DNA of 64,000 bases, from positions 62,001 through 126,000 of the forward strand of contig DLHP01000029.1 in the NCBI GenBank assembly GCA_002483285.1. Reading direction: 5' to 3'. Below are positions 51,752 to 62,239 of the stretch, piece by piece; positions within the stretch are counted from its first letter, which is position 1, and every line of letters begins with the position of its first letter. Source of the DNA: Flavobacterium sp. UBA7665. Lineage in GTDB: Bacteria > Bacteroidota > Bacteroidia > Flavobacteriales > Flavobacteriaceae. The notes beneath the pieces were generated by a model. It was not told the DNA's origin. It searched no databases and saw only the letters and a program-made list of their open reading frames with translations. A program made the translations under genes and the position numbers.

Positions 51752-53803
51752 TTACTGCTTGATTACTTTTCGGATGAAACTTCCTTCGCCAGCCGTTATT
51801 TTAACGAAATACACACCGGCTGCTTTGCCCGAAAGGTTGAGTTCTTTTGAAACCAACATGCCCAAGGTGTTGTATATCTCTACCCTTTTGATGGTAAGGT
51901 TTTGGCTGAGTTTCAATTCGCCGTTGGTAGGATTTGGGTACAACTCAAATGAGGCGTTGTTAAATGTGTTGGTTTGTAACACACTAAACGCCACACAGTC
52001 TGAAATTCCCTCGCAACCGTTGGTGTTGAGCACACAGGCATAATTGCCGCTCGCGGTTGGTGTGAATGCATGGTTGGTTTCGCCACCGATCCCAATGTTG
52101 CCGTTGTCACAATCAATCCATTGGTAAGTCGTTCCCGTTAGGTTGCGGTCTGCAATCAGGCCGGTTTCGGTTACGCTTACGTTGAGTGTCATGGCTTGAA
52201 GCGTATCGGTCACAGTAATTTCCTGTGTAAAAGTATCGGATGTTGGAGCGGCGCAGGCATTGTTGACCACAGTCATCGTAAGCTGGTAAACACCTGGACA
52301 ATGGTAAACATGCGCCGAAGCTTCTCCCGACAACGTTTCACCATCACCAAAATCCCAAGAAATATCACTGTAATTAGCACTGTTGTTGTTCAACAAAACA
52401 ACCGCCGATTGTGATTCGCCATCATAATCAACCGTGGCCGGCGCTGTAAATTGGGCAGTGGCTGCAACACAAACGGTAACTGCAGTACAAACCGAAAGAC
52501 CCTCACAACCATTGGTATTGATAATGCAGGCATAATTTCCGCTTAACGCTGGTGTGAAAGACTGGTTCGTTTCGCCGTCAATAGTCGCATTGCCGTTATC
52601 GCAATCCACCCATTGGTAGGTTGTGCCGGGCAAACTTCGGTCGGCCGTTAGTGTATCGCCAGTGACGGTAATGCCAAGTGTCAGTGCGTTTTGGGTATCG
52701 GTAACGATGACAGGAAGTGTAACGCTGTCGCTTGAAGTCGTGGCGCACGCATTGTTTGTTACCGTCATTGTCACCTGATAAGTGCCCGGACAGTCGTAGA
52801 CATGTGAGGGTGTGGCTTCTGTAGCGGTTTCTCCATCGCCAAAATCCCACACAACCGAGTCGTAATTGGCGGCAAGGTTCACAAAAGGCACGGTGGCCGA
52901 CTGTGAATCGGGATCGTAATTCCCTACCGGAAGGTACGCGAAATTGGCATCCGCAGTAAGGCACAATTGCTCGTCCAAATAGGTTACCGTCAAGGGAACA
53001 AATAGATTGAACAATTCAAAACCATCGGCCTGTAATACCGGCATGCCATAATCAGGTGAGAACCATTGGTAGGAAATCGTGGTCGTCGTGATTGGGATAT
53101 TGATGCCGTTGTATACATAGGTTTCGGTCTTGACCAATTTTGATTTGAGTTTCAGAACATTCGGGAAATTTCTCATCGGCGTGGTCAACGAACCCCAACC
53201 TTGTACAGTATTGGTACGTTCGGTAGCCAACGTATACGTGAATGGCATGCCTAGATTGTTCAGGTCCATGCTCAGATGTCCGGTGGTAGTGTAAGTGTCA
53301 TTGTAGTTCATCGGAAACTGGTACAGCTCGTCCGGGTCGTCATAATCTACGGTTAACGGGATGGATATGTTGTTGACCGTTGCTGTGAGTCCGCGCATGC
53401 GGTTGGCGAAACCCGACGCATTCACCCTTGAATGTTCTACGATATTGCTCACGCCATAATTCATGAGCTCAAAACCGTCCGACATCAGTGTAGAGTGCGT
53501 AAAGTTATTGTTAAACTGCGAATTGCAATTGAACAGATACAAGTGTGATAGGCACCACGACAATTTGTAGCCTGCACCATTTGGGTTCTGCCAACCCGCA
53601 GTAGACTGGGAATCGGCACTCAGGGTGCTGTAATTCCAGTTGTGGTTGGCACCGGTGGTGGCAAAATTCATCCCGGTAAAAGAGGATGCCTTGCTCACGG
53701 TGAATTCTTCGCCCGCGCCGGCAAATTCAGCCGAAGTGTAAGTAACCTGCGCGTTTGAGGCAATAGCCAGCATGACCGCTGACAAAAATGTAATTTTTTT
53801 CAT
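51752..53803 (-). CDS. Secreted PKD-repeat protein with T9SS sorting domain
   Basis: A 683-residue protein with a signal peptide (MKKITFLSAVMLAIASNAQ). The N-terminal 280 residues are not recognised. Two tandem modules of about 160 residues follow (about 286-445 and 450-609). Each has a PKD domain (VVWDFGDGET / ISWDFGDGET) and an Ig-like part with conserved YQW and a Cys-rich SGNYAC(I/V)(I/L)NTNGCEG segment. The last 75 residues are a type IX sorting domain (FELYPNPTNGEL through SFIRKVIKQ). Likely a surface or secreted adhesive protein. Function is not further decidable. Confidence 0.85.
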   Translation of the reverse strand: MKKITFLSAVMLAIASNAQVTYTSAEFAGAGEEFTVSKASSFTGMNFATTGANHNWNYSTLSADSQSTAGWQNPNGAGYKLSWCLSHLYLFNCNSQFNNNFTHSTLMSDGFELMNYGVSNIVEHSRVNASGFANRMRGLTATVNNISIPLTVDYDDPDELYQFPMNYNDTYTTTGHLSMDLNNLGMPFTYTLATERTNTVQGWGSLTTPMRNFPNVLKLKSKLVKTETYVYNGINIPITTTTISYQWFSPDYGMPVLQADGFELFNLFVPLTVTYLDEQLCLTADANFAYLPVGNYDPDSQSATVPFVNLAANYDSVVWDFGDGETATEATPSHVYDCPGTYQVTMTVTNNACATTSSDSVTLPVIVTDTQNALTLGITVTGDTLTADRSLPGTTYQWVDCDNGNATIDGETNQSFTPALSGNYACIINTNGCEGLSVCTAVTVCVAATAQFTAPATVDYDGESQSAVVLLNNNSANYSDISWDFGDGETLSGEASAHVYHCPGVYQLTMTVVNNACAAPTSDTFTQEITVTDTLQAMTLNVSVTETGLIADRNLTGTTYQWIDCDNGNIGIGGETNHAFTPTASGNYACVLNTNGCEGISDCVAFSVLQTNTFNNASFELYPNPTNGELKLSQNLTIKRVEIYNTLGMLVSKELNLSGKAAGVYFVKITAGEGSFIRKVIKQ

Positions 53804-54056
53804 AAGCTGAAAGTTTTGTTGTTGTCGAAAGATGTATTGGGCTTGGTAAAAGGCCTTTTACCAGTTGACTAAAATTACGAACTTGGACTTGCCGATGGTA
53901 AAAAATCCGACAACGAGCCTGAAAATTAGTTGAATGCGTGTTTTCTAATCAAAAATCCCACGAAAAATGTAAATAGCTGGTACAAAACACATTGAAGCCG
54001 TCTAAACTCGAACGGTGGCAATTGGGATTTTAAGGTGAATTTCCATTGAACCGGAA

Positions 54057-54581
54057 TCAGCTCATTTTAATAAGACTCTTGCAGTTCTTCCGGCGTTTGT
54101 AGTGGGTTTGCCGTAAAGCGTCGTCGCCACTGATAATGCTGATGTTGCCGTCCATTTCCATGAGGGCAAGTTTGACATCGGCTATATGCTCGAGCCCGTG
54201 TTCTCGAACGGCTTCGAGCAATTCCTCGTGTGTGATGTTGAGTTTCGACAAGACTTTATAATCGGGTTTTCCGTGGTGGATGAGGATTTCGGGCTTGTCG
54301 TCGAGCAAATTATTGAAAATCTTAAATTTGAATTGCAACACCTTGAGCAGGTAGTTGAGCAGGAATAAGATGAGTGCTGCGAGCAATCCGCCTTCGAGCG
54401 AAATATTGTCGCCCACCATCGCATTTTGTACCGAATTGCTGATGAGCAAAATCAGGATGACATCGGCGGTATTGAGTTGGGAGAGTTCTTTTTTGCCCAG
54501 CAGGCGCAAAGCGATGATCATAAAGGCATAGACTGCAACCGAGCGCAGGATAACTTCAAGGTAAGTCGTATGCGATTCCAT
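54057..54581 (-). CDS. DUF421/YetF-like membrane protein
   Basis: A 174-residue membrane protein. Three N-terminal membrane segments (residues about 8-85) include RLLGKKELSQLNTADVILILLIS, the family signature. The cytoplasmic domain starts near 90 with KPEILIHHGK and contains LNITHEELLEAVREHGLEHI. The function of the family is unclear. It follows the methyltransferase gene by 4 bp. Confidence 0.88.
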   Translation of the reverse strand: MESHTTYLEVILRSVAVYAFMIIALRLLGKKELSQLNTADVILILLISNSVQNAMVGDNISLEGGLLAALILFLLNYLLKVLQFKFKIFNNLLDDKPEILIHHGKPDYKVLSKLNITHEELLEAVREHGLEHIADVKLALMEMDGNISIISGDDALRQTHYKRRKNCKSLIKMS

Positions 54582-54585
54582 CGGA

Positions 54586-55404
54586 CTATACTTTTCGCAG
54601 CAGCATTGTGGTATGCATGCAAGGGTAGATGTCTTCTATTTTTTTGATGTTCCAGTCTTTCTCTACCATTTTGGCAATCACCCTCGATTTATAATTGTTG
54701 CCGAGCGGTAACAGGTTGAGTAGTACGCCGTATTTGCTTCGTCCCAAGACGCCACGGATTTCCTCGATCTTGAAGTTGTTGTTGATTTTCTGGATTACGT
54801 TTTTGGTAAAAGGCCATTCCCAATCTTTGTCATCCTGGAACGGACGGTAAATCGAGCGAAGAATTTTTATCGGCACGCTGGTTTCCAGAGGATCGTAAGA
54901 AATGATTATGCCGCCGGGTTTGAGTTTTTCCTTGAGCCTGGAAACGAGCAAATCAAAGTTTTCAAAATGGTGCAAAACACCGTAAGCGTAGATAATATCG
55001 AAATCGGTCTGGTGAAATTCTGGTGAAAGGAAATCAACGGCGAGCGCTCGCGCATTGGGGTAATCATGTTTTTCAATATTCTTTTGTAAATGCGCAATGG
55101 CCACATCGCTCAGGTCGATACCAATATACTCCTTGGCGTGCTGCGCCATATATAAAGAAAGCGCATTGCCGCGCAAACAACCCAAATCGAGGATTTTCTT
55201 ATCGCTCATGTCGCCGAGCCAGATTTTGTGCTCGTCGTAAACGCGGTCCTTGATGTCGAATTTTTTACGGAAGTCACTCAGCGCGCCATTGCGGAAGCTC
55301 GACCACAATTTAGAAGCAATGTTCTTTTCGGGTTTTTTGCCTTCCTCATTGTAGAATTCTTTTTGGCGTTTGTTGATTTCGAGTATGTCTTCAGTATTCT
55401 TCAT
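54586..55404 (-). CDS. Class I SAM-dependent methyltransferase
   Basis: A 272-residue methyltransferase. The SAM-binding motif I is KKILDLGCLRGNALSLYMAQ, followed by YIGIDLSDVAI and the motif DIIYAYGVLHHFEN. GGIIISYDPLETS is the later strand region. The methyl acceptor is unknown. The ATG at 55404 is preferred, with a TATATTTG -7 box 19 bp upstream. The DUF421-like gene begins 4 bp after its stop. Confidence 0.88.
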   Translation of the reverse strand: MKNTEDILEINKRQKEFYNEEGKKPEKNIASKLWSSFRNGALSDFRKKFDIKDRVYDEHKIWLGDMSDKKILDLGCLRGNALSLYMAQHAKEYIGIDLSDVAIAHLQKNIEKHDYPNARALAVDFLSPEFHQTDFDIIYAYGVLHHFENFDLLVSRLKEKLKPGGIIISYDPLETSVPIKILRSIYRPFQDDKDWEWPFTKNVIQKINNNFKIEEIRGVLGRSKYGVLLNLLPLGNNYKSRVIAKMVEKDWNIKKIEDIYPCMHTTMLLRKV

Positions 55405-55422
55405 CAGGTATTTTTTGAGCGA

Positions 55423-55430
55423 CAAATATA
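55423..55430 (-). promoter_or_regulatory. Bacteroidota -7 box for the methyltransferase gene
   Basis: TATATTTG on the minus strand, 19 bp before the ATG at 55404. Confidence 0.55.
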
Positions 55431-55446
55431 ACAATTTGTATAAAGA

Positions 55447-55473
55447 AAAAGCCTACTGTTTAGTAGGCTTTTC
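55447..55473 (-). terminator. Intrinsic terminator overlapping the clpC stop
   Basis: Minus strand AAAGCCTACT-AAAC-AGTAGGCTTTTT. The stem includes the TAG stop codon and the last codons of clpC. Confidence 0.85.
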
Positions 55474-57999
55474 TGCTTTATTGACTTTGATGCTGAGCTC
55501 GGTCGCATCGGGTTCGATGTCCATGAAAATTTCATCGCCCATTCCGGTTTTGGAGGTGATGATTTCTTCGGCAAGCGCATCCTCAACATATTTTTGGATC
55601 GCCCTTTTGAGCGGACGCGCCCCGAATTGCCTGTCAAAACCTTTATCTGCGATGAAGGCTTTTGCGGCATCCGATAATTTTAAGGTATAGCCCAATTCGG
55701 CTACGCGTGCAAATAATTTGGCGAGTTCAATTTCGATGATCAAATCGATATGCTCTTTTTCGAGTGCGTTGAATACTATTACGTCATCAATACGATTCAA
55801 AAATTCGGGAGCGAAGGTTTTCTTAAGCGCATTTTCAATGACACTTTTAGAATTTTCATCGGCATTGGCAATCTTGGCTGCCGTTCCAAATCCTACGCCT
55901 TGTCCAAAGTCCTTAAGTTGTCTCGCGCCGACGTTTGAGGTCATGATGATGATTGTATTCTTGAAATCGATTTTGCGTCCGAGGCTGTCGGTGAGGTATC
56001 CATCGTCCAGCACCTGAAGCAACATGTTAAATACATCAGGGTGTGCTTTTTCGATCTCGTCGAGCAAAACCACACAATACGGTTTGCGACGAACTTTCTC
56101 GGTCAATTGCCCGCCTTCTTCATAACCTACATATCCCGGAGGCGCTCCAACCAATCTTGAGATTGAGAACTTCTCCATGTATTCGCTCATGTCAATACGA
56201 ACGAGCGCATCTTCTGAATCGAACAATTCTTTAGCCAAAACTTTAGCCAATTGCGTCTTACCAACTCCGGTTTGCCCGAGGAAAATAAACGAACCAATCG
56301 GGCGGTTTGGGTCTTTAAGGCCAGCGCGGTTTCTTTGGATGGAACGCGCGATTTTTAATACTGCATCTTTCTGCCCAATAACTTTATTTTCAATAAGTTC
56401 AGGAAGATTGGCTAATTTATTACTTTCTGTTTGTGCGATGCGGTTAACTGGAATTCCGGTCATCATTGAAACCACGTCGGCAACATTATCTTCGGTCACG
56501 ACGATACGGTTGCTTTTGGAATCTTCTTCCCATTGTTCCTGTGCAATCGCCAAGTCTTTCTCGATGCGTTTTTCATCATCGCGCAATTTGGCTGCTTCTT
56601 CGTATTTCTGTTTTTTAACAACCGTGTTTTTGAGTTCGCGAACGTCTTCAAGTTGGCGCTCCAAATCGAGGATTTGTTTGGGTACTTCGATGTTGGTGAT
56701 GTGTACACGCGAACCGGCTTCGTCTAACGCGTCAATGGCTTTGTCCGGAAGGAAACGTTCAGACATATAGCGATTGGTGAGTTTTACGCAAGCTTCGATG
56801 GCTTCTTGGGTGAAGGTCACATTGTGGTGGTCTTCGTATTTGTTTTTGATGTTGTTCAGGATGGTGATCGTTTCTTCAACTGAAGTCGGCTCTACGATAA
56901 TTTTCTGAAAACGTCTTTCTAAAGCACCATCTTTTTCAATGTATTGGCGGTACTCATCTAAAGTAGTGGCTCCGATGCATTGGATTTCTCCACGGGCCAA
57001 AGCAGGCTTGAACATATTCGAGGCGTCAAGCGAACCTGTTGCGCCACCGGCACCCACAATGGTGTGAATTTCATCAATAAAAAGGATGATGTCGTCGTTC
57101 TTTTCTAGCTCGTTCATTACGGCTTTCATGCGCTCTTCGAATTGTCCGCGGTATTTGGTTCCTGCAACAAGGCTGGCCAAATCAAGCGTTACCACCCTTT
57201 TATTGAATAGGATTCGCGATACTTTTTTCTGGATAATGCGAAGCGCTAGTCCTTCGGCGATTGCCGATTTACCAACACCAGGCTCACCAATAAGCAACGG
57301 ATTGTTTTTCTTGCGTCGGCTTAAAATCTGCGATACGCGCTCGATTTCCTTTTCACGACCTACGACGGGATCGAGTTTGCCTTCCTCGGCCATTTCTGTA
57401 AGGTCGCGTCCAAAATTATCGAGTACTGGTGTTTTTGATTTTTTATTCGATTTGTTCGCTGGATTATTAAAACTGCCTTCTTTTAAAGCATCATCCTGAT
57501 TGGAATCATCGTTGAACGATTCGTTTTTAGGAAGGTTTTCCATGAAATTCTCTTCGTTGGGTGTCATATTCAAATACTGTTCTTTGGCTACATCATAATC
57601 TATCTTGAGTTTATTGAGCAGCTTGGTTGTAGGATCGTTTTCGTTTCTCAATATGCACAACAACAAGTGGGCTGTGCTGATTGACGTGCTCTGGAACACT
57701 TTTGCTTCTAGAAAAGTGGTTTTCAGTGCACGTTCGGCCTGACGGGTAAGGTGCAGGTTTTTCTTTTCGTTGCTCACGGCAACATTGGGATTGGCAGGGC
57801 TTAGAATTTCTACCTTTCTGCGCAAATGATCCAAATCAACAGATAAATTGTTCAGTATGGTGATGGCTTTACCATTTCCGTCTCTTAAAATGCCCAGCAT
57901 AAGATGCTCGGTTCCAATAAAGTCGTGGCCTAAACGAAGCGCTTCCTCTTTACTGTACGTGATTACATCCTTGACTCTTGGGGAAAAATTATCGTCCAT
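55453..57999 (-). CDS. clpC: ATP-dependent Clp protease ATP-binding subunit ClpC
   Basis: An 848-residue AAA+ unfoldase that feeds ClpP. It has two Clp N repeats (residues 1-145), a first AAA+ domain (Walker A GEPGVGKSA at 239-247, then DEIHTIVGAGG), a UVR-type coiled-coil segment (KKQKYEEAAKLRDDEKR), and a second AAA+ domain (GQTGVGKTQ and LLDEIEKAHPDVF). The UVR segment separates ClpC from ClpA. The gene ends in a terminator that contains its stop codon. It is divergent from gyrA. Confidence 0.95.
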   Translation of the reverse strand: MDDNFSPRVKDVITYSKEEALRLGHDFIGTEHLMLGILRDGNGKAITILNNLSVDLDHLRRKVEILSPANPNVAVSNEKKNLHLTRQAERALKTTFLEAKVFQSTSISTAHLLLCILRNENDPTTKLLNKLKIDYDVAKEQYLNMTPNEENFMENLPKNESFNDDSNQDDALKEGSFNNPANKSNKKSKTPVLDNFGRDLTEMAEEGKLDPVVGREKEIERVSQILSRRKKNNPLLIGEPGVGKSAIAEGLALRIIQKKVSRILFNKRVVTLDLASLVAGTKYRGQFEERMKAVMNELEKNDDIILFIDEIHTIVGAGGATGSLDASNMFKPALARGEIQCIGATTLDEYRQYIEKDGALERRFQKIIVEPTSVEETITILNNIKNKYEDHHNVTFTQEAIEACVKLTNRYMSERFLPDKAIDALDEAGSRVHITNIEVPKQILDLERQLEDVRELKNTVVKKQKYEEAAKLRDDEKRIEKDLAIAQEQWEEDSKSNRIVVTEDNVADVVSMMTGIPVNRIAQTESNKLANLPELIENKVIGQKDAVLKIARSIQRNRAGLKDPNRPIGSFIFLGQTGVGKTQLAKVLAKELFDSEDALVRIDMSEYMEKFSISRLVGAPPGYVGYEEGGQLTEKVRRKPYCVVLLDEIEKAHPDVFNMLLQVLDDGYLTDSLGRKIDFKNTIIIMTSNVGARQLKDFGQGVGFGTAAKIANADENSKSVIENALKKTFAPEFLNRIDDVIVFNALEKEHIDLIIEIELAKLFARVAELGYTLKLSDAAKAFIADKGFDRQFGARPLKRAIQKYVEDALAEEIITSKTGMGDEIFMDIEPDATELSIKVNKAEKPTKQ

Positions 58000-58260
58000 G
58001 ATATATGAATTGTCTTGTAAATTTAAAGATTTTTATCCCGAAATGCAAAAACCGTTCCTGACAAAACTCTGTCAGCTAAGTGACAAAAAATATTCAAATT
58101 TAAATAGCGCTCAAAAATTAACTTATCAACTGAAATTCGGCGCGTTTTTGTTAATAAATCAAACAAAATTGTGTACAATATATATACGAAAAATCGTCGG
58201 GAAAGGTTATATTAGCAGGATTTTTTAAACCAGAATAAATTTTTAAAAATAAGTATAATT

Positions 58261-60894
58261 ATGTCTGACGGAGATAAGTTGATCCCTATTAACATTGAAG
58301 ATGAAATGAAATCAGCCTACATCGATTATTCGATGTCGGTTATCGTATCCAGAGCGCTTCCTGATGTCAGGGATGGCCTCAAACCGGTACACCGCCGGGT
58401 ACTTTACGGAATGTATGATTTGGGAGTCTTTTCAAACAGAGCGCATAAAAAATCCGCCAGAATTGTCGGGGAAGTTTTAGGAAAATACCATCCGCACGGA
58501 GATACTTCTGTTTACGACGCGATGGTGCGTATGGCACAAGAATGGAGTCTACGTTATTTGTTAGTGGACGGTCAGGGTAACTTTGGATCTGTAGATGGCG
58601 ATAGCCCTGCAGCAATGCGTTACACCGAAGCCAGGATGAAAAAAATGTCTGAAGACATAATGGCAGACATCGACAAAGAAACGGTCGATTTTAAACTCAA
58701 TTTTGACGATACCTTATACGAGCCAACAGTGATGCCAACACGCGTTCCAACGTTATTGATTAACGGCTCATCGGGAATTGCAGTGGGTATGGCTACCAAT
58801 ATGGCGCCGCACAACCTGACAGAAGTCGTTGATGGTACTTTGGCGTACATTGACAACAATGATATCGAAATCGACGAGCTCATGAACCATATCAAAGCGC
58901 CGGATTTCCCAACAGGCGGAGTGATTTATGGCTATGAAGGCGTTCGCGAAGCGTTCAAGACCGGACGTGGCAGAATTGTTATGCGCGCCAAAGTTGGTTT
59001 TGAGGAAGTAGAAGGCCGTGAATCCATCATTGTAACTGAAATCCCTTATCAGGTCAATAAGGCCGAAATGATCAAGAAGACCGCCGATTTGGTTAATGAT
59101 AAAAAAATCGAAGGGATTGCCAACATCCGCGATGAGTCGGATAGGAACGGGATGCGTATCGTTTACATCCTCAAACGCGATGCGGTTCCTAATGTAGTGC
59201 TCAATACCTTGTATAAATATACGCAGTTGCAGTCATCGTTCAGCGTCAACAACATTGCGCTCGTGAAAGGACGTCCACAGATGCTAAACCTCAAGGATTT
59301 GATCCACCATTTTGTGGAGCACCGCCATGATGTGGTCGTGCGTCGTACACAGTTCGACTTGCGCAAAGCCGAAGAACGCGCACATATCTTAGAAGGTTTG
59401 ATCATCGCTTCAGACAACATCGATGAAGTAATCGCGCTCATCCGCGGCTCTAAAAACACTGACGAAGCACGCGAGAAATTGATGGAGCGTTTCAAATTAT
59501 CTGACATTCAGTCACGTGCCATCGTAGAAATGCGTCTGCGCCAGTTAACGGGTCTTGAACAAGACAAATTGCGTGCAGAATACGAAGAGATCATGAAACT
59601 CATCGAACATTTGAAAGCATTATTAGCGAGCAAGGAACTAAGGATGCAACTCATCAAAGACGAGTTGGTTGAAATCAGAGACAAATACGGTGACGAGCGT
59701 CGTTCGCAGATTGAATATTCAGGCGGCGATGTGAGCATCGAAGATTTGATTGCCGACGAAAATGTGGTAATAACAATCTCGCATGCGGGTTATATCAAAC
59801 GCACGCCATTGTCAGAATACAAAACGCAAAACCGCGGCGGAGTCGGGCAGAAGAGCGCCGGAACCCGCGACCAGGATTTCCTCGAACACATGTACGTGGC
59901 CACGAACCACCAATACATGATGTTCTTCACCCAAAAAGGGAAATGCTTCTGGATGCGTGTTTATGAAATTCCGGAAGGCAGCAAAACCGCCAAAGGCCGT
60001 GCCATCCAAAACCTAATCAACATCGAGAATGACGATAAGGTCAAAGCGTTCATTTGTACGCAGGATCTCAAGAACGCCGATTACATCAATTCGCATAATG
60101 TAATCATGGTGACCAAAAAAGGACAGGTTAAGAAAACGTCGCTCGAGCAGTATTCACGTCCTAGGGTGAATGGAGTTGCGGCGATTACCATCCGCGAAGA
60201 CGACGAACTATTAGAAGCCAAGTTAACGAACGGATCGAGCCAGATCCTTGTCGCTGTAAAATCTGGGAAACTCGTTCGTTTCGAGGAAAGTAAAACACGT
60301 CCAATGGGAAGAACCGCATCAGGTGTACGTGGGATTACCTTGCAGAACGACCAGGACGAAGTTATTGGAATGGTATCGGTAAACGACATGAGCAGTGAAA
60401 TTCTTGTTGTGGCCGAAAACGGGTACGGAAAGCGTTCAAGTCTTGAAGAGTACCGTGTAACAAACCGTGGCGGTAAAGGAGTGAAGACACTCAATATTAC
60501 AGAGAAAACAGGAAAACTCGTTTCTATCAACAACGTAACTGATGCCGATGACCTGATGATCATCAACAAGTCTGGGCTTACCATTCGTATGGCGGTTGAG
60601 GATTTGCGTGTCATGGGACGCGCCACCCAAGGTGTACGACTCATCAACATCAAAGGCAATGATTCTATTGCAGCAGTCACCAAAGTGATGAAGGAAGAGG
60701 CTGTAGAAGAACTTGAAGATGTAATCGTAGATGAGAACGGTGAAGTGGTTACTACGGCGGGCGCAACGCCTATCGTTCGCAATGTAGCCGATTCGGATGA
60801 TACTGATTTCGACGACGATGCGGATGAAGACGACGATGCGGATGACAATCAGGATGATGCCGATGAGGCTGATGAAGACGAAAACGAAGAATAA
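58261..60894 (+). CDS. gyrA: DNA gyrase subunit A
   Basis: An 877-residue type IIA topoisomerase subunit. The catalytic Tyr121 is in AAMRYTEARM. The quinolone-determining region reads HPHGDTSVYD, with Thr82 and Asp86 at the positions of E. coli Ser83 and Asp87. The C-terminal propeller carries the box QNRGGVG, a variant of the GyrA box QRRGGKG. The tail ends in about 35 mostly acidic residues. ParC is the main alternative, but the family layout fits GyrA. The TPR gene follows after 18 bp. Confidence 0.92.
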   Translation: MSDGDKLIPINIEDEMKSAYIDYSMSVIVSRALPDVRDGLKPVHRRVLYGMYDLGVFSNRAHKKSARIVGEVLGKYHPHGDTSVYDAMVRMAQEWSLRYLLVDGQGNFGSVDGDSPAAMRYTEARMKKMSEDIMADIDKETVDFKLNFDDTLYEPTVMPTRVPTLLINGSSGIAVGMATNMAPHNLTEVVDGTLAYIDNNDIEIDELMNHIKAPDFPTGGVIYGYEGVREAFKTGRGRIVMRAKVGFEEVEGRESIIVTEIPYQVNKAEMIKKTADLVNDKKIEGIANIRDESDRNGMRIVYILKRDAVPNVVLNTLYKYTQLQSSFSVNNIALVKGRPQMLNLKDLIHHFVEHRHDVVVRRTQFDLRKAEERAHILEGLIIASDNIDEVIALIRGSKNTDEAREKLMERFKLSDIQSRAIVEMRLRQLTGLEQDKLRAEYEEIMKLIEHLKALLASKELRMQLIKDELVEIRDKYGDERRSQIEYSGGDVSIEDLIADENVVITISHAGYIKRTPLSEYKTQNRGGVGQKSAGTRDQDFLEHMYVATNHQYMMFFTQKGKCFWMRVYEIPEGSKTAKGRAIQNLINIENDDKVKAFICTQDLKNADYINSHNVIMVTKKGQVKKTSLEQYSRPRVNGVAAITIREDDELLEAKLTNGSSQILVAVKSGKLVRFEESKTRPMGRTASGVRGITLQNDQDEVIGMVSVNDMSSEILVVAENGYGKRSSLEEYRVTNRGGKGVKTLNITEKTGKLVSINNVTDADDLMIINKSGLTIRMAVEDLRVMGRATQGVRLINIKGNDSIAAVTKVMKEEAVEELEDVIVDENGEVVTTAGATPIVRNVADSDDTDFDDDADEDDDADDNQDDADEADEDENEE

Positions 60895-60912
60895 AACAGA
60901 AACACCATAAAT

Positions 60913-62193
60913 ATGAAAAGTAAACATGCAATATTGGCTTCGTCGCTACTATTTTCTGTAGCTGTGTTTGCCCAAAAAGACCAAATCAAGGCTGCCGAAA
61001 AAGCACTCAAAGGCGGCAATGCCATGGAGGCAATCAAACAGTTGGATCAGGCCGAGTCACTTATCGGCGCTGCGTCCGAAGCAGAAAAAGCACAGTTCTA
61101 TTTTGTTAAAGGAAATGCGCTCAAAGACCTAGCCGACAAAAAAATGGAAACTTCTAAAAATCTTGTCGGCGCTGCAAAAGCTTACCAGAGTGCCTTAACG
61201 ACAGAAAAAGCAGCAGGCAAGTCCAAGTATACCGCCGATGCTGAATCTGCTTTAGCGCAAGTAAAAACAAGTTTGCTAACCGCGGCGCAGACAGAAATTG
61301 AACGCAAAAATTACAAGCAGGGCGCCGATTTGCTTATGCAATCGTATGAACTGGATAAAGCCAACCTTGATAACCTTTACGCTGCATCGGTGTATTATCT
61401 TAAAGGCGAAGCTTATGATTTGGCTTTGACTGGGCTACAAGACCTTAAAAAGCAAAACTACACTGGCGAAGGCACGAACTATTATGCCAAAAGTGCGGTG
61501 ACCGAACAAGAAGAGTATTATGGCAATACGCCACAGGCCAAGAAAGATCGGGATGATAAAGTGCGCCTTAAGTTAGCAACCGCCCCAAGGGATGAAAAGT
61601 TAGCTTCTAAAAGAGGAGAAATTGCCAGATATACCGCATTGATTCTTGTGCAACAAGGAAAGATTGAGGAGGCCAAAACGGCCATCAACGAGGCCAAAGC
61701 AGTGAATCCGGATGATATTGATTTGCTGTCTGCAGAAGCCGACATCTACCTCAAACAAGGTGACATGGAAAGCTACCGCAAAGTGACCAAGCAATTGGTG
61801 GAAAAGAATCCAAACGATGCCGATTTGTTCTTTAACCTTGGCGTGGCCTCTACCAAGTCTGATCCTGCCGGTGCCGAAGAGTTCTACAAAAAAGCGATTG
61901 CCATCAAACCCAATTACCACGGAGCTTACATCAATCTTGCTTTGCTCAAAATCGGTGACGAGAAAAAGCTCGTCGATGAAATGAATAAATTGGGCAATAC
62001 CGAAAAAGACAACAAACGCTACGAAATACTCAAAAAGCAGCGCGACGGAATGTTCCAGGCCGCCATCCCATATCTTGAAAAAGCTTATGAGATCAAGCCA
62101 GACGGGGAAGTGGCCGACATGTTGCTCAATATGTACGGTGCCTTAGAAATGACCGACAAAAAGAAAGCCCTTAAGGCGAAAATCGGTAAATAA
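60913..62193 (+). CDS. Exported TPR protein
   Basis: A 426-residue protein with a signal peptide (MKSKHAILASSLLFSVAVFAQ). The rest is helical and made of tetratricopeptide repeats, for example EAKTAINEAKAVNPDDIDLL, and AEEFYKKAIAIKPNYHGAYI, the clearest TPRs. Likely a periplasmic interaction scaffold. It follows gyrA by 18 bp and should be on the same transcript. Confidence 0.85.
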   Translation: MKSKHAILASSLLFSVAVFAQKDQIKAAEKALKGGNAMEAIKQLDQAESLIGAASEAEKAQFYFVKGNALKDLADKKMETSKNLVGAAKAYQSALTTEKAAGKSKYTADAESALAQVKTSLLTAAQTEIERKNYKQGADLLMQSYELDKANLDNLYAASVYYLKGEAYDLALTGLQDLKKQNYTGEGTNYYAKSAVTEQEEYYGNTPQAKKDRDDKVRLKLATAPRDEKLASKRGEIARYTALILVQQGKIEEAKTAINEAKAVNPDDIDLLSAEADIYLKQGDMESYRKVTKQLVEKNPNDADLFFNLGVASTKSDPAGAEEFYKKAIAIKPNYHGAYINLALLKIGDEKKLVDEMNKLGNTEKDNKRYEILKKQRDGMFQAAIPYLEKAYEIKPDGEVADMLLNMYGALEMTDKKKALKAKIGK

Positions 62194-62208
62194 TCTAAAT
62201 CAAATCCA

Positions 62209-62239
62209 TAAAAAAACCGTCTACTCAGACGGTTTTTTT
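62209..62239. terminator. Bidirectional intrinsic terminator
   Basis: AAAAAACCGTCT-ACTC-AGACGGTTTTTT between the convergent TPR and NlpC/P60 genes. Confidence 0.9.

Noticed and set aside
58430..58560. Quinolone-resistance mutation in gyrA
   Set aside because: Thr at the Ser83-equivalent position is, as far as I recall, usual in Flavobacterium GyrA and the Asp87-equivalent is intact, so no resistance change is supported.
60081..60848. A 255-codon Ser-rich minus-strand ORF opposite gyrA
   Set aside because: The composition comes from the acidic and regular codons of gyrA read in reverse. No family signal.
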